Of a stretch of 64,000 nt of DNA, positions 1 to 20,557 are shown in pieces. This DNA is from Urophycis tenuis (Eukaryota; Chordata; Actinopteri; Gadiformes; Phycidae). Position numbers and translations under genes: made by a program. Each line of letters starts with the position of its first letter. Position 1 is the stretch's first letter. The stretch lies in NCBI GenBank assembly GCA_036785325.1, contig JAXIVH010000018.1:2815145-2879144 (forward strand), read 5' to 3'. The notes beneath the pieces were generated by a model. That model worked only from the letters and a program-made list of their open reading frames with translations, was not told where the DNA came from and searched no databases.

Positions 1-105
1 ATATGCAAGATGACAGAAAATAATAGAAGTATATATTTTTTCACAATATTTTAGCTCTATTTTTAAATTTATAGTTTTTATGGGCATTTTATGGATTTTT
101 TTTAT

Positions 106-170
106 GTAGTTCCGCCCCAACGGAACTAGAGAAATGTTGGGCGGGACTACCGTTCTTCAACAGCCAATGG
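106..170 (+). promoter_or_regulatory. cdc23: putative cdc23 core promoter
   Basis: Short GC-rich stretch just upstream of the cdc23 start codon. It holds a near-perfect dyad (106-121 against 136-150) whose arms carry a CCGCCC/GGGCGG GC-box and E2F-like core, followed by a CCAAT box at 164-168 about 30 bases before the ATG. The layout fits a TATA-less housekeeping or cell-cycle promoter. The assignment is inferred from position and motifs only. Confidence 0.45.
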
Positions 171-195
171 CATGCCCCCTCACTCAAATATGAAA

Positions 196-8967
<8,772 letters not shown>

Positions 8968-9396
8968 CACTCTCCCGGCCGCATTGGTTCCACCAAACTC
9001 TTTGCATGGACTTATTCGCCTCGGGTTCAAAACAAGTTCTACAGAGAGGAAAAGAAAAAACTGCCACATGTCTATACTGAGAATTGGTAGCCGTTTGAGG
9101 ACATTTGCATTCAACACAATGATTAATTTACTCTTAGGTGTTTGTCTTTTTTTTTTGGTTTTACAAAAACTGGAAAAATGATAAATACACCTGTTAGGAT
9201 TCTTTTATTTGACATGAGTATACTTGCATTTTCATGGCCCTCTTAAGAAAAGGTATAACGAGTCCTCTGCCTATTGTAAATGAATGTAAATATGAGTATA
9301 TATTCCTGTGCATGTTCTTTGTTTTTTTTTTTAACTCAGGATCCTGGATTGCTGCTACAGGATTCACCAAGTGTCAAAGGTTTTGTTTAAAATGTG

Positions 9397-9402
9397 AATA
9401 AA
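9397..9402 (+). terminator. cdc23: cdc23 polyadenylation signal
   Basis: AATAAA about 430 bases after the cdc23 stop codon, followed by a GT-rich stretch. The remaining 0.7 kb before the kif20a signal holds no recognisable gene. Confidence 0.7.
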
Positions 9403-10103
9403 CACTTTTCAAGGATGCAAGCGTGGTAAATGTGCAACAGTGTGGTTGCGGTGAATCTTACCGTGACTTCAAACTGTTTGTTCTGGTTCGGTTCCAATCT
9501 TGAGCAAAGAGGCAGTGGGCAGAGCTGAGGGTCGTCAGCTGATGAGGTGCACCTGTGCAGGTGTGGTCAGCATAAGGGGGACCACATTGGTGGGTACATT
9601 CCCTGTTTACTGGTGGGTCCCGGGCCTCTCCAATATAGCAGTAATGTTGACGCTCGCAGCAGTCAATGGGGCGTTTATGTACTGTATATATTTTTATTGG
9701 TCACACATCAAGCATTCCCAGTCCCCAAGTCTTGCACTGACTATACAGACTTCAGGGTACAGTTTGTTTATAGTCATACTAAAACATGTGGACACAATTT
9801 ATGATCAGAGATAAATACTGCCATAATCATCAGTAAAAAAAGGGTGTATAAAAAACATGCACAATTCATCCACTTCCTTCCTCATAGCACCACAAGTCTC
9901 ACACTCATAGATCTCTAGACACACACACGCGCACCTTGGGGAACAAACATCCTCTATGCAGATGGGAATCTCTCCCGCATCCCTAGAACCCTGGAGCTCT
10001 GCTCAGTGGGACTGTGCTTGTCTCACAAATATGAACGCCCATAACTTCTGGTTTATTAACATAAAAAAGTAGCACCCTTCGTAGCAATAAAAACAGGAAT
10101 TAT

Positions 10104-10109
10104 TTTATT
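10104..10109 (-). terminator. kif20a: candidate kif20a polyadenylation signal
   Basis: AATAAA on the minus strand about 280 bases after the kif20a stop. A second minus-strand AATAAA lies at 9693-9698. Either would keep the two convergent transcripts apart. Confidence 0.5.
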
Positions 10110-10384
10110 GGATCCCAAGCCATTACAAAACAACACAGGCCTCCTCGTACGACGTCATACACGTGTCGTTAGAAAACTAAAAGTAGAATAAAAAAAAAAA
10201 AAGCACATTTAAAATGTGCAGAGCAACTTTCAACTACTGACCAACACTGCATATACATGCATTCTTTTTTTTATTTTTATATACCGTGCAACAGGAAATA
10301 CAACATGCATGCACGCGTGTCATATCAACATGCATGCGTGTCACACCAATCGTAAAGCTAGTAGTGTTCCAAGTGTTCCACAGT

Positions 10385-13300
10385 TCAGTATTTCCCCCTG
10401 AAGGAGCGCGGCAGGGTGGCGGGGCTGGCGGGCGGAGACGGTTGGCGCGAGCGCAGGATGCGGGCGGACGGCGTGGTGGCGTCGTGGCCGCGCCCAGGGG
10501 TGCCGGCGGCGTATTTGCGAATCGGCGTGCGCTTGGGGAACAGCGAGGCCATGAAGTTGCGCTTCTCCGGCGGCTGGTTCTCGGTTTGTCCGCAGCCCCG
10601 CTTCTTGCAGGAGGTGGGCGTGGCCAGGTAGGCGGGGCCAGAGGGAGGCGGGCGGGAGGCCTGGAGCGTGGCCAGGCTTTCGTCCTTCCGCCTCAGGTCG
10701 GCCTTGATCAGCTGCAGGCCGTTGTAGAGCTCCGACAGGATCTGGTCCTGGGAACGACGCGGCCAATAGGGTTAGGAGGATGCCCGGTGCAGGGGGCGGG
10801 AGTTAAGAGTGAAAGCCGTGTGAGTGGTAGAGGACGAGGAGGAGGGAGCAAGGATGGACAAAGCACCTGGCGTAGCTTAAGTCTAACACATTACTGTTAG
10901 TTTCGGTTAATAGGAAACAGCAGGGGGAGAGACGGAGTAGAGGAGCTGGTTACATAGGGAAATACACAACACAGGATTCTTTAAAAGATACTATACAAGC
11001 ATAGCCTGGGAACCAGACGAATCTTTGAGCTCATGTTTTATTTGCTCTGGCATGTGCCTCTTTGCCACTTTGTCATCCTCACATGACCCATTAACGTATG
11101 GAACCATCTCCAACCCAACAGCCTGTGGAAAACCTATCATCAGCCGTCTGTGTGTGTGTGTGTGTGTGTGTCGCAAGCTAGCTAGCTACGGGGGCTACGA
11201 CAAGGCATCGGTCAAAGAGGTCACGCATTACAAATATCGCTCCACACTTCCGCGCCACTCAAACGCTTCAATGGCGACCTATAAACTCCGCCCCCCCCCC
11301 CGGCGTACCTGTCGGGCCAGCGTCTCGTCGGCGCTGGACAGCGCCACGCGCAGGCGCTCCCCGTCCGTGTTCCGGCAGCAGGCGCGCTCCCCGGACTGCA
11401 GGTTCCCCACGAGCCTCCGGAGGTCCGCCCTCAGCTGCCGCAGGTTCTGACAGGGGGGGAACAAGGAGAACCGGGGAGGTTAGCAGGACCATGTCATCAG
11501 TGCGCGCGCGGGGGGGGGGGGTTAGGTAGGGAGAGAATGTGACTGGGACTGGTTCAGGGGGCCCTGCGCTATTCTGGGATGCCCCCCCCGCCCCCCACTG
11601 ACCCAGTGCAGGTGCTGGGAGAGGAGACAGGAGAGCGTGTTCCACACACTATGCACAATGCTCTGATAACACGAGGCAGCTCCTTCAGTGACTGACTCTA
11701 GCAGGAAGACCTGCTGTATGTCAGCCTGACTTTAAGACTGCGCTCACCAACATTGACTTGTTCACTCATGTGCATTACCCATGTGAAATTATGTCTCTGT
11801 TCGATATATGTCAAGAGTGTTTACTTTTTTTATCTCACTTTGTGTTATATCATTATACCTGTTTTTTGTTTCTTTTTATACATATCATGTTTGTGCTATT
11901 GCACTGTCCCCATTTGCTGCCGTAACACTGCAAATATCCGTCTGTGGGATTAGTAAAGGATTATCTTATCCAGCTGTTCCATCAGTCTGTCTATGGTTTA
12001 AACATCAGGACAAAGCTGCTGGTCTCAACGCAGAGGTTCATTGCCGTGTACAAACCAGTACAGTGGAATGCTGCTCCCTCCCAGTCATAAGGATATAAAA
12101 CATTACAATAGCTAGATAGAACACAGGTACAATTATGGTGCAATAAATATAGTTAATAAAGATATGCTTCGATGTTAGTAAAGCATTGATATATTCATAA
12201 TAAAGTCCTATGATTACAAATATTTGATTCAATATTTTTTATTGAACATATCATTGTTGCCAACCTGCAGAAGCCATTTGTATAAAAATAATATGTATGA
12301 CAGACACTGTCTTGTATGCAGTATTTCTATTGTCTTCAGAATGTTTGACAAGCCTGATATCATGACTTAACTTCCAAAGAGTTAGTGTTTATGTAGGTAG
12401 TTGTAGAGGTTTATAGAGGTAGTCATTATTACATCATCGTAGCTAGGAAGTGTCTGGCTCTGATTCCCATTAAAGCAATAAAGTGTGCACTTTAGTTAAA
12501 TAAATACAAGATAATAATTTGTTGATAAAAGTTGGGGATTACATTTATATGTTGATTGTCACTTGAGGTTAGGTTTCATTCATTTAGAGCTAGCTTTACG
12601 AGTGGCCTGTGAGGTCACTTGAGTGTTCAATTGTGAAATGGGCTATAACACACTACACACATTACATGCAAAACAAAGAAAAACACATGCAAGTCCCGAC
12701 ACACAGACACACACGCATATATATCTACATATAGCACCATAAAACGTGATTATACAGTCGCCTCTATATTAAATGTAGGCTAATAGGCAGCATTGGCCCA
12801 CTCCCTCATCTTTTTGTACACCTGGTAAAAGCAGGGACAGCCCCTTCTAGAAGCAGACAGGGAACTCTTTAAGATGGAGGTCAAGATAGCTTCTAACCCT
12901 CTGGCCTTCCTCCAGCTTGTGGTCCGCGGAGCCCGTCAGCGCCCTGGTTGGACCCGGTATCGCCAGCTGGACCTCCAGACGCCTCAGCTCTGTGGGGGAG
13001 GGAGGCAAGAGATCATGTTCCCGTTTAAACCTCACACACACTTTTTCTCAGGTTTGCGTTGGAGTTTGACATGATCGATCGAAAGTCGAGCAGGATTTCC
13101 CATTCCTGATCAACTAAAAAGGTAAAACATTATAACTAGCATAACTGGCTGTTGTCAGATAAAAAGGTGCAGGGCGTAGAATTTAGTGCCATCTCACAGA
13201 AAGAATTTGGCAGAAATTAAATCAACATTCTTAAGTACGTTTTAATTTGATTGTAATCCCATGAATGCACCGCACACTGTAACCCTCTCTCGGATGGGCT

Positions 13301-14553
13301 TGATGTAGCCTAGTGACGACAAACGCGCCCCATCCTTTTGCCAAAATATCCTGTGTATCGAGAGGAACCCATTTGATTTACACAGTTTTTCCTAGTGTAA
13401 AATAGTGTTGGGAATTGCAGTTGAGGGCGATTATGGTAAGTGGGTGTGCATTCCTTAATACATCCATGTTTTGGAGACGTTAGTTTTCGAGTTTGTTTCC
13501 CGGATTTCTAACAGTTGATTCAGTTGGAAATCCCAACACTAGATCCTGCCACATTTGACACGCCGGACCTTTAAGAACTCCAGTGCATTTTGAAGGTTAT
13601 GGATGTCACTCCCTACACGGTGGACACTGACACCTAGAGGACACAGGCCAACATGGCAAGGCAAAAAAACAACAACCCCATTGAAGAAGTTAAACAGCTC
13701 ATTATGGAACCATGACAGGTGGAAAGGATCCCTGTTGCTCCTTCGGTCACAAGACTCTAAAGACTCTATACTCTAGACTCTAAAGACTCTCTCACAGTGT
13801 GGCCAGTGCGGAGCCAGCGCCGGCAGCCCTACCCTGTGTCCTGGAGGCCAGCTGGTTGCGGCAGTTGTCCAGCTCCCTGGCCATCTCCCCCGTGGCGGCG
13901 GCCAGGCGCTCTGAGCGGCGTGGCGGGGGCTCCACGGGCGTGCGGGGCAGCGGGGCCTCGGAGGAGGAGGGCAGGGGCACGGTGGACGGCGCCGGCCGGG
14001 CCGCGTCCCGCTCGCGCTCCAGGGCGGCGGTCAGAGCCGCGATCTCCTGGTCGCGGTCCTGGGGAGACGCACAGAGTTAGGGAGGTGCAGAGCGTTAGGG
14101 AGACGCACAGCGTTAGGGAGGTGCACAGCGTTAGGGAGGCGCGGCGGCGGCGCTCGGTTGTGTGATGGATGATAATGTAGTCGAGTTTGCTCGTTAGAGC
14201 AGCATCCAGAGACAATGAAATGTCAATATAAAAAGAAGAGTCGTAATGTAGCGTGAAAAGGGACAATAAAAGCCCCCACTAATGTATAATACGGTGTATC
14301 AATTAAAATCTGGTAATGGTGTCTGTCGTTTTGAAACGGTGTGGACATTTCTCCACCGGTGGCTGTGCTTCTGAAAACACTGCGGTGACTAATAACACCT
14401 TTATCCAAAATAAATCACTAATGAAGAGAAAACAAGTGCATATCTTCTCTCTGAATCTACAGAATCCCAAATTCATCAACTGATCGTTTTTCAAGTGGTT
14501 GAATTCCTCAACAAATGTGGTGCATCCAACACTGTAAAATAGTGTTGTCGTGG

Positions 14554-14625
<72 letters not shown>

Positions 14626-15595
14626 TGAAAAAGACAATAGAACTATTGAGCTGGCACCTGGCTTGTATGTCCCACATACCCATCTGTCCTGAAATCCCAC
14701 GTGTTCATTGTGAATTGTGATCTTATCGATCAATACACTACCGTACAAATGTGTGCTTCATGCATTTACTGGTCAGATTCTTGAGTGCTTGAGTGACTTA
14801 CTTCCAGCTCCTGGCTGTAATATCTCTTCAGGCTTTTCTGCAGGTTGGCTATGTTGGTTTCAAACTTCTCCTCCATCAGAGTCCTCTCCGCCTCCAAGGT
14901 CTCGCTGCATGGAGAGAAAGAGGAACACGTGATGTCTCGTGCTCAGTGTGAAGCTGCACAGTAGAGCCAACACCGCTGGCAGCTGCCATTGGTGACATTT
15001 ACATTTACATTTAGCAGACGCTTTTATCCAAAGCAACCTAGAAAGAGTACATTTGTCATAAGAAGATTAAACATTTCATTGCTGCTAATACAGTAAGAAA
15101 GTCACCAGAACAAGTTTCAAGCATTTCAATTGCTAGATTAACCACTGATAGTTCATAACATGTCTGAGTTACAAAGAGCCAAGTTACAAAGAGACTAAGT
15201 GCCAAGTTACAAAGTGACAACTGCATTCCTCTCATTTTAAATGGAATGGATCAATATCACCCTTCATGTTTGTGAGCTTTGTAACTTCTGCACAAACACT
15301 CCTATATAGCAGGGCATTGTGCTCAGTGGCATCAGAATACACATCTCAGAGCCACGGACCGCTGGACAGTCTGGCACGCAATCTTTCACCGCGCCCGCCA
15401 TGCCCACCGGCGGCCAACACACTGGAAACACTAAGAAACACACACCTGAAGTCATTCTGCATGCCCGTGAAGACCTCCATCATCTCCGCGACCACCTGCT
15501 CCCTGACCTCGGCCTCCAGCGTCTCCTTCTCCTGGCGCTGCCGCAGCACCTCGCGCTTCAGCACGTCGATGGCCCTCAGCAGAGACTGCACCGCG

Positions 15596-15629
<34 letters not shown>

Positions 15630-18600
15630 GGTGGTCACCATCTCAACTTAACATCTGGCCGCCCAGGTGGACCAGCAGCACCCGATGAGAACCAAACAAA
15701 CCGCATGGGGGGAGGGGTTGTCGTGCGGTACCTCATTGTTCAACATGGTCATGTCCCCCTCCTCCTCGTCGCTCTCCTCCTCCTCCTCGTAGGTGCTGTC
15801 GTGGGAGACGGTGGCGGGCTCCCGCAGCAGGGACAGGATGTAGGCCACGCGGGTCTTGGTGGACGGCCCGTGCACCAACTGGGAGGACACATGGTGGGAC
15901 ATTCGTTACTAAATAATAGTAATGATACATTGCATTTATGCAAAGGCTTTTTGGGGGCACGCAAAGCACCGGGCACAGCGAGTGTGTGGGGGGATATGAG
16001 CCCCTCATTCGAACCCCTGGCTGAGAAACTGGGTTCAGCGGACACAACAGCTGAGGTCACCTGCCGCTGCATGACCCCGCAGACCTCTAGAACCAGCACT
16101 TCTCCTCCGACCCCTGATGCCACGATGTAGGTGTGACAGTACGACACCAGATCCCTTAACACGCGGGGGTTGGTTCTCACCTGGGTGGCGATGGCGGAGA
16201 ACTTGAGGGCCTGCAGGGTCTCGTCGTAGATGCCGGCGCAGGGGTTGATGTTGACCACCATGCTGGAGCTGCCGCGGCCACAGAAGTAGCCCTGCAGGAC
16301 GCGGGTCAGCTTGCTGTCCCTGAAGGGCACCACTTGGGGGGGCCGCGATCTGGGGGAGGGGGCGGAGCCCGTTAGCCACGTTAGCAACTTAGCCAAAAAG
16401 TCCACCAAACGTTGCACTTGAATTGAACGAGGTTGCGTGTGTCCGCCCCCCCCCCCTCCCCGCGGTACCTGTTGTTCTGGTTGTGTCTGAGTGCGGCAAT
16501 GCAGCGGCCCAGTGTGTGCAGGGAGGTGTTGATGTTGTTGGCCTCCTTCATCCTCTCACCGTTCCTCTGGTCCTTACAGCGCTCCGAGCCCGCCAGGTCA
16601 CACACAGTCAGCCTGCGGGGACCCACACACTGTTAGCACACGCACTGATAGTGACACACACACACACACACGCACGCACACGCCTGCTAGCGGTGATACG
16701 TACTCGCTGATGTGCGCCTTGCTGGCATCGGCCTCCGGGTGGATGTGGAGCAGGCGGAGCGAGAAGATGCTGTGGCTGCAGAGTAGAGCACAGATTCCCC
16801 ATTCAAACACACATTAGACCAGTGACCAGCGGGAGTGGAGAGCACAGATACAAAAATCAATACAATCAAGGCACTGCTGCCCATGGACCAAGAACCAAGC
16901 TGGGCCAGCTGAGGGGCGCGTTACCTGCGGCTGGAGTTCTGGTTGAGGTGTGTGCTGGCGAAGCTCTGGTTGCGGCGGCCGGCCCCGAGCACGCGCCACG
17001 CCTCCTCGGCGCTGCGCACCTGGATCCAGGTGAGCTCTGTGGGGGAGCAAAGACCAGGGTTAGGGGCTTGTAGGGAGATGAACAGGAGTCACGAGGTCTG
17101 ACACTGGGGGGCGTATCTGGCCCAGTGTTTAACCTGGACTGGGTTCCTTCATGGCACTTTGAGCCCCTGCACCTAGTTTCATCATTGACGGTTTATAGTT
17201 TTCATTATTTGCGCCATCATTATTAAGTATGGTTCTGTAAAGGACTTTGACCTGAAAATCACACACATTGCAACTACAACTACATACTGTATAGGAGCAA
17301 ATGTAACATTAGTGCATGGAGCTCATGAATCACGGATTTAACACAGCTGCCAAGTGTGTGTATTAAAGAGAGAGAGAGAGCTAAATGAAATGAGGAGACC
17401 GGAGGGAGCAGTGGCCCTCACCCTTCACGTAGGGGTTGCCCTGCTTGTCGTCGCTGAGCTTCAGCGTGGCCCTCTTCCTGGGCGTGGCAGTGGGCGGGGC
17501 CTCCAGCAGGTCGTACAGGAACTCGTTGTAGATCTCGTAGTAGGACACCCAGACGGAGTACTGCACGCCCTCCTCCAGACCCTCCCCCCCGCTGTGGGAC
17601 AGGCTGTCCGGGTCCAGGCACACGTTGTCCGAGTCTGGGTGGGGGAGGGAGGAGATAAGAGATGAGACAACCTTCAGGTGGTGGGATTGTAATGGGGATG
17701 TGTGAATAGGTGATATGATATGGATTTGTAATGTACTGTCAATTTTTCCATCACCAAAGTCCACTTTGAAAACAAGTGTTTGGGCCTTAGGAGTGCCAAA
17801 CTCCCAGGATGTTTTGTCAGAGCGACAGAGTGGTGGCGGTTAAAGGGCTGACCTTCCAGCTGGGTGTGGATGGTGGAGGAGAGCCCCCCGATGCCGCTGT
17901 CCCACGTCGTGCTGGTCCCGCCTCTACGGCCACACATGCTCTCGTGCTATTGGAAGACAGGGACGCTGGCATCAAGAAACACCATCACTCAATGTGTACA
18001 AATGAGCCCGTCTGATACTGTAGACTAGAGTCAAAAGCTATGAGGCACGTTTTTAAAATATAGCCATTGCTCAGAAATAGTGGTGACAGTGAAACAAACG
18101 TGTTATTGTTACAATTACACTTTTTTCCCCCCAGGAATGAATAAGTCCCATACAATTCCCATTTTTTGGTCTTCATGTTGGTGTTGTGTTTAAAGGACTG
18201 TTAATAGTAGCCACCATTTGAAAACAGAATCAAGTAATTTGGCCCCAAGAACCTCCACAACATTAACATGCACCAAACACCTTCAGTAAGCACCATCTCA
18301 AGTGATTCTGGTCCTCTGGAGAGAACGTGGACCCTCCTCCTGGCATCTCACCTCCTTCAGCAGGGAGTCCCTGCGCTGGCCCTCGGCGCGCACCTCGCTG
18401 GGCTCCAGCCGCCTGACGTCCTGGTACATGGCAGGCTTCAGGTCCATGGCCGCGTACAGGCGTCCCTGCAGCTTCCGGAAGGTCGAGACCAACGCCCTGG
18501 GCAGGAGGCCCGGCTCTCGCCCCACGCCTGGGAGAAGGCATGACGAGAGTTTTAGACGGGGGGAAAAGAGGGGATCACAGAGGATATTCGGGCACCAAGC

Positions 18601-20557
18601 CGACCCGAATTTTCTCAGTCGAATGATTGAAGGTTTTGTTTATTTTATGGGCATTAAAATATCCAAATAAAGTAGTATGTTGAGGCTTTAAATAAAGGAA
18701 TGTCATAGGGAAGAGAACAATTATATAATAATCAAGCAATAATTGTCATTTCTTCATGAGGAGATTAATAATTCATGTTAGACCTAAAGAGACAACTAAA
18801 AAAAAAAAAAAAGCCGGTCAAAGGCAAAATAATCTCGACCAGTACTGTAAAAAGATCTGGATGAGCTGCTGATTCTTGTTATGAATGCAGTTGATTAGCA
18901 CGATTGCATGCGACACAAGGATGTCAAGCAGCACAACTTTGTCAAGAACTGACTTATCAATCTGGTGTTGATGTCGTCGTACTGATCTTGAGTTAAAGAT
19001 AAAAAGATATGGACATTCACGCTCTGTAATAAAGCAATCTTCAGCAGGTAACTAATTGGACAGTCCACGGTGGGTCTAGTGGTGCTAGATTAAACTTTAA
19101 AGTCAAATCTATGATGTTAACGTGGGGGGGAAATAATAATAAAAATAACTATTTTCCAGGAAAGAACACCAGCTTAGATCTCTTTATCAAGGAGTGTAAT
19201 AAAGTTCATATCCCTTTAATCTTTAAGGTTGGTTCTCTTCTACTGTTATTGATGGATTCAGCCCACAATGTCCCTTCAATGCTCCTTTAAGCCGGTTAGT
19301 GTAAGTGGCCTAAGCCGGACAGATCCTCACCCTGAATTGTGTAGGTCTTCCCAGAGTTGGTCACTCCATACGTGTAGAGGAGCCGGTTCTCTCCGTGGAG
19401 AACGTCCTTCACCATGTTCTTCATGGTGTCCTCAAAGAACTCATGCTGTGTGGTCTCCGGGCCAAAGATCTAGAAAGACCCAAAGACCCCAACATATTTA
19501 TTACCAAATGTCTTCGAAAGAGGAAATCTTTCATGTCATAATACTGATCATTTTGATATTTGTAGTATTGATATTGTGATATGGGAAACATTGGGAATGC
19601 AGTCAGTTAATGCTTTATCAAACACATCTCATGTCGATGGTGTATTTCGACTTGATTGTTTTGCTTCATACTTCATCTTACCTGATTCCACATACTGAAA
19701 AGCGGAACATACAAGAATAACCCGTCCCCCAGTGAATCAACCCTTGGCCACTGTCATGTTTACCCAACACTCCTCTGTGAAATATGTCAAAAAAAGCCAC
19801 ACTCCAGAGACGACCTCCTGACCTTAGAGAAGGAGAACTTGTGAATGCTCTGCGCTATGCCCCTCTCTGCACTCTTCATGGTCTGAGAATCCTTCGGCGC
19901 CTTCAGCAGGAGGGTGTCTTCGTTCTGGATGGTCACACACCCCTACAGAGAGCAGAGGGAAAATAAATGGTGATGGTGCTCATCTCATTTGTGCTGTTCA
20001 GACAAGACGTCTACTGTTAGGACTAAGTGGTTAGCACCACTCCCCCAGAACACAGTAGCAGCAATCACTCCCTGATACCGCTTAGCTGGAGGGAGTTGAG
20101 TGACAACTGGTGAACGGTCTTACCTGTTCCTCTGCTCTCTCCCGCTCTTCCTTGCTGAGTGGCCGAACCCGAACGTAAACCTTCACCTTTTCTGGGCTCG
20201 CCTCGTCCGCACTGCCTTGTCTTTCCACTTGTGGTGCAAGTTTCTGGGGGAATTCAAAAAACGGTAAACCAGATGCAATTGTATGTTAAGCAATGAAACC
20301 ACTGAAAAAACAACAACATATTAACAACTGGGGTATTATTGTGCATACATTTTTATAATCAATCAATCAGAATAGAGTATTGTAGTTACCGGTGCTGATG
20401 TTGAAGCTTTGGTGTCCAAACCAGGGGAGATGATAGAGAGCTCTGGCAAACGAGGTCTAGTCACGTTTCCCAGCTCAGCTGCTGTGGACTCAAACACTGG
20501 ACTTTCGCCCTCCTCATCTGAGACCAGGCCACAGGGTGAGGTCAAATACAACGCCAT
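10385..20557 (-). CDS. kif20a: KIF20A (MKLP2), mitotic kinesin-6 (18 coding exons)
   Basis: Plus-end kinesin of the central spindle, known to relocate the chromosomal passenger complex and to act in cytokinesis. Exons in transcript order: 20390-20557, 20124-20243, 19823-19942, 19331-19469, 18352-18527, 17853-17946, 17422-17634, 16925-17036, 16704-16775, 16469-16612, 16181-16349, 15732-15878, 15446-15585, 14802-14904, 13833-14058, 12898-12989, 11309-11446, 10385-10747. They join in frame to 911 aa (human 890). Seen: N-terminal GLVSDEEGESPVFESTAAEL, motor start KVKVYVRVRPL, P-loop GVTNSGKT (residues 171-178), switch I NQNSSRSHS (~375-383), switch II DLAGSER (410-416), the long kinesin-6 motor insertion, coiled coil ~555-745 and basic tail ending FRGKY (human GKKY). 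An acceptor AG directly before the ATG implies an upstream noncoding exon. Neighbouring cdc23 is the same pairing as in human 5q31. Confidence 0.96.
11740..11972. repeat. interspersed repeat ending in TATCTTATC, kif20a intron
   Basis: The end of this stretch (GGGATTAGTAAAGGATTATC) is the reverse complement of the TTTATTAATCCC junction seen in the GATA/GACA-tailed repeats elsewhere in the window. It is probably a degenerate member of that family. Confidence 0.4.
14059..14145. repeat. 20-bp tandem repeat abutting the kif20a exon 15 acceptor
   Basis: Four to five units of about 20 bases (core CGTTAGGGAG, alternating GACGCACAG and GTGCACAG) start one or two bases beyond the exon boundary at 14058. 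On the transcribed strand the units are pyrimidine-rich and supply the polypyrimidine tract and AG. Confidence 0.85.
14556..14623. repeat. (CA)n microsatellite, kif20a intron
   Basis: About 34 uninterrupted CA units, about 180 bases from the kif20a exon 14 donor. Confidence 0.97.
14996..15215 (-). mobile_element. L2/UnaL2-tailed nonautonomous retroelement, reverse orientation
   Basis: Starts with (ACATTT)n and TTTAGCAGACGCTTTTATCC, the reverse complement of the UnaL2-type 3' stem-loop tail. The ~170-base body is shared with copies at 24336-24530 and 62628-62825. It sits in a kif20a intron. Confidence 0.7.
15597..15626. repeat. poly-G/poly-C tract at the kif20a exon 13 acceptor
   Basis: A 30-base homopolymer, C on the transcribed strand, begins 11 bases upstream of exon 13 (15446-15585) and forms most of its polypyrimidine tract. 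Confidence 0.95.

Noticed and set aside
9500..9814. 104-aa plus-strand open frame with hydrophobic segment between cdc23 and kif20a
   Set aside because: Lies in the convergent 3' UTR region, has no recognisable family and no promoter or splice context.
10286..10900. 204-aa plus-strand open frame
   Set aside because: Antisense shadow of the GC-rich last exon of kif20a.
14059..14145. Interstitial telomere repeat
   Set aside because: TTAGGG occurs only once per 20-base unit and is not in head-to-tail hexamers.
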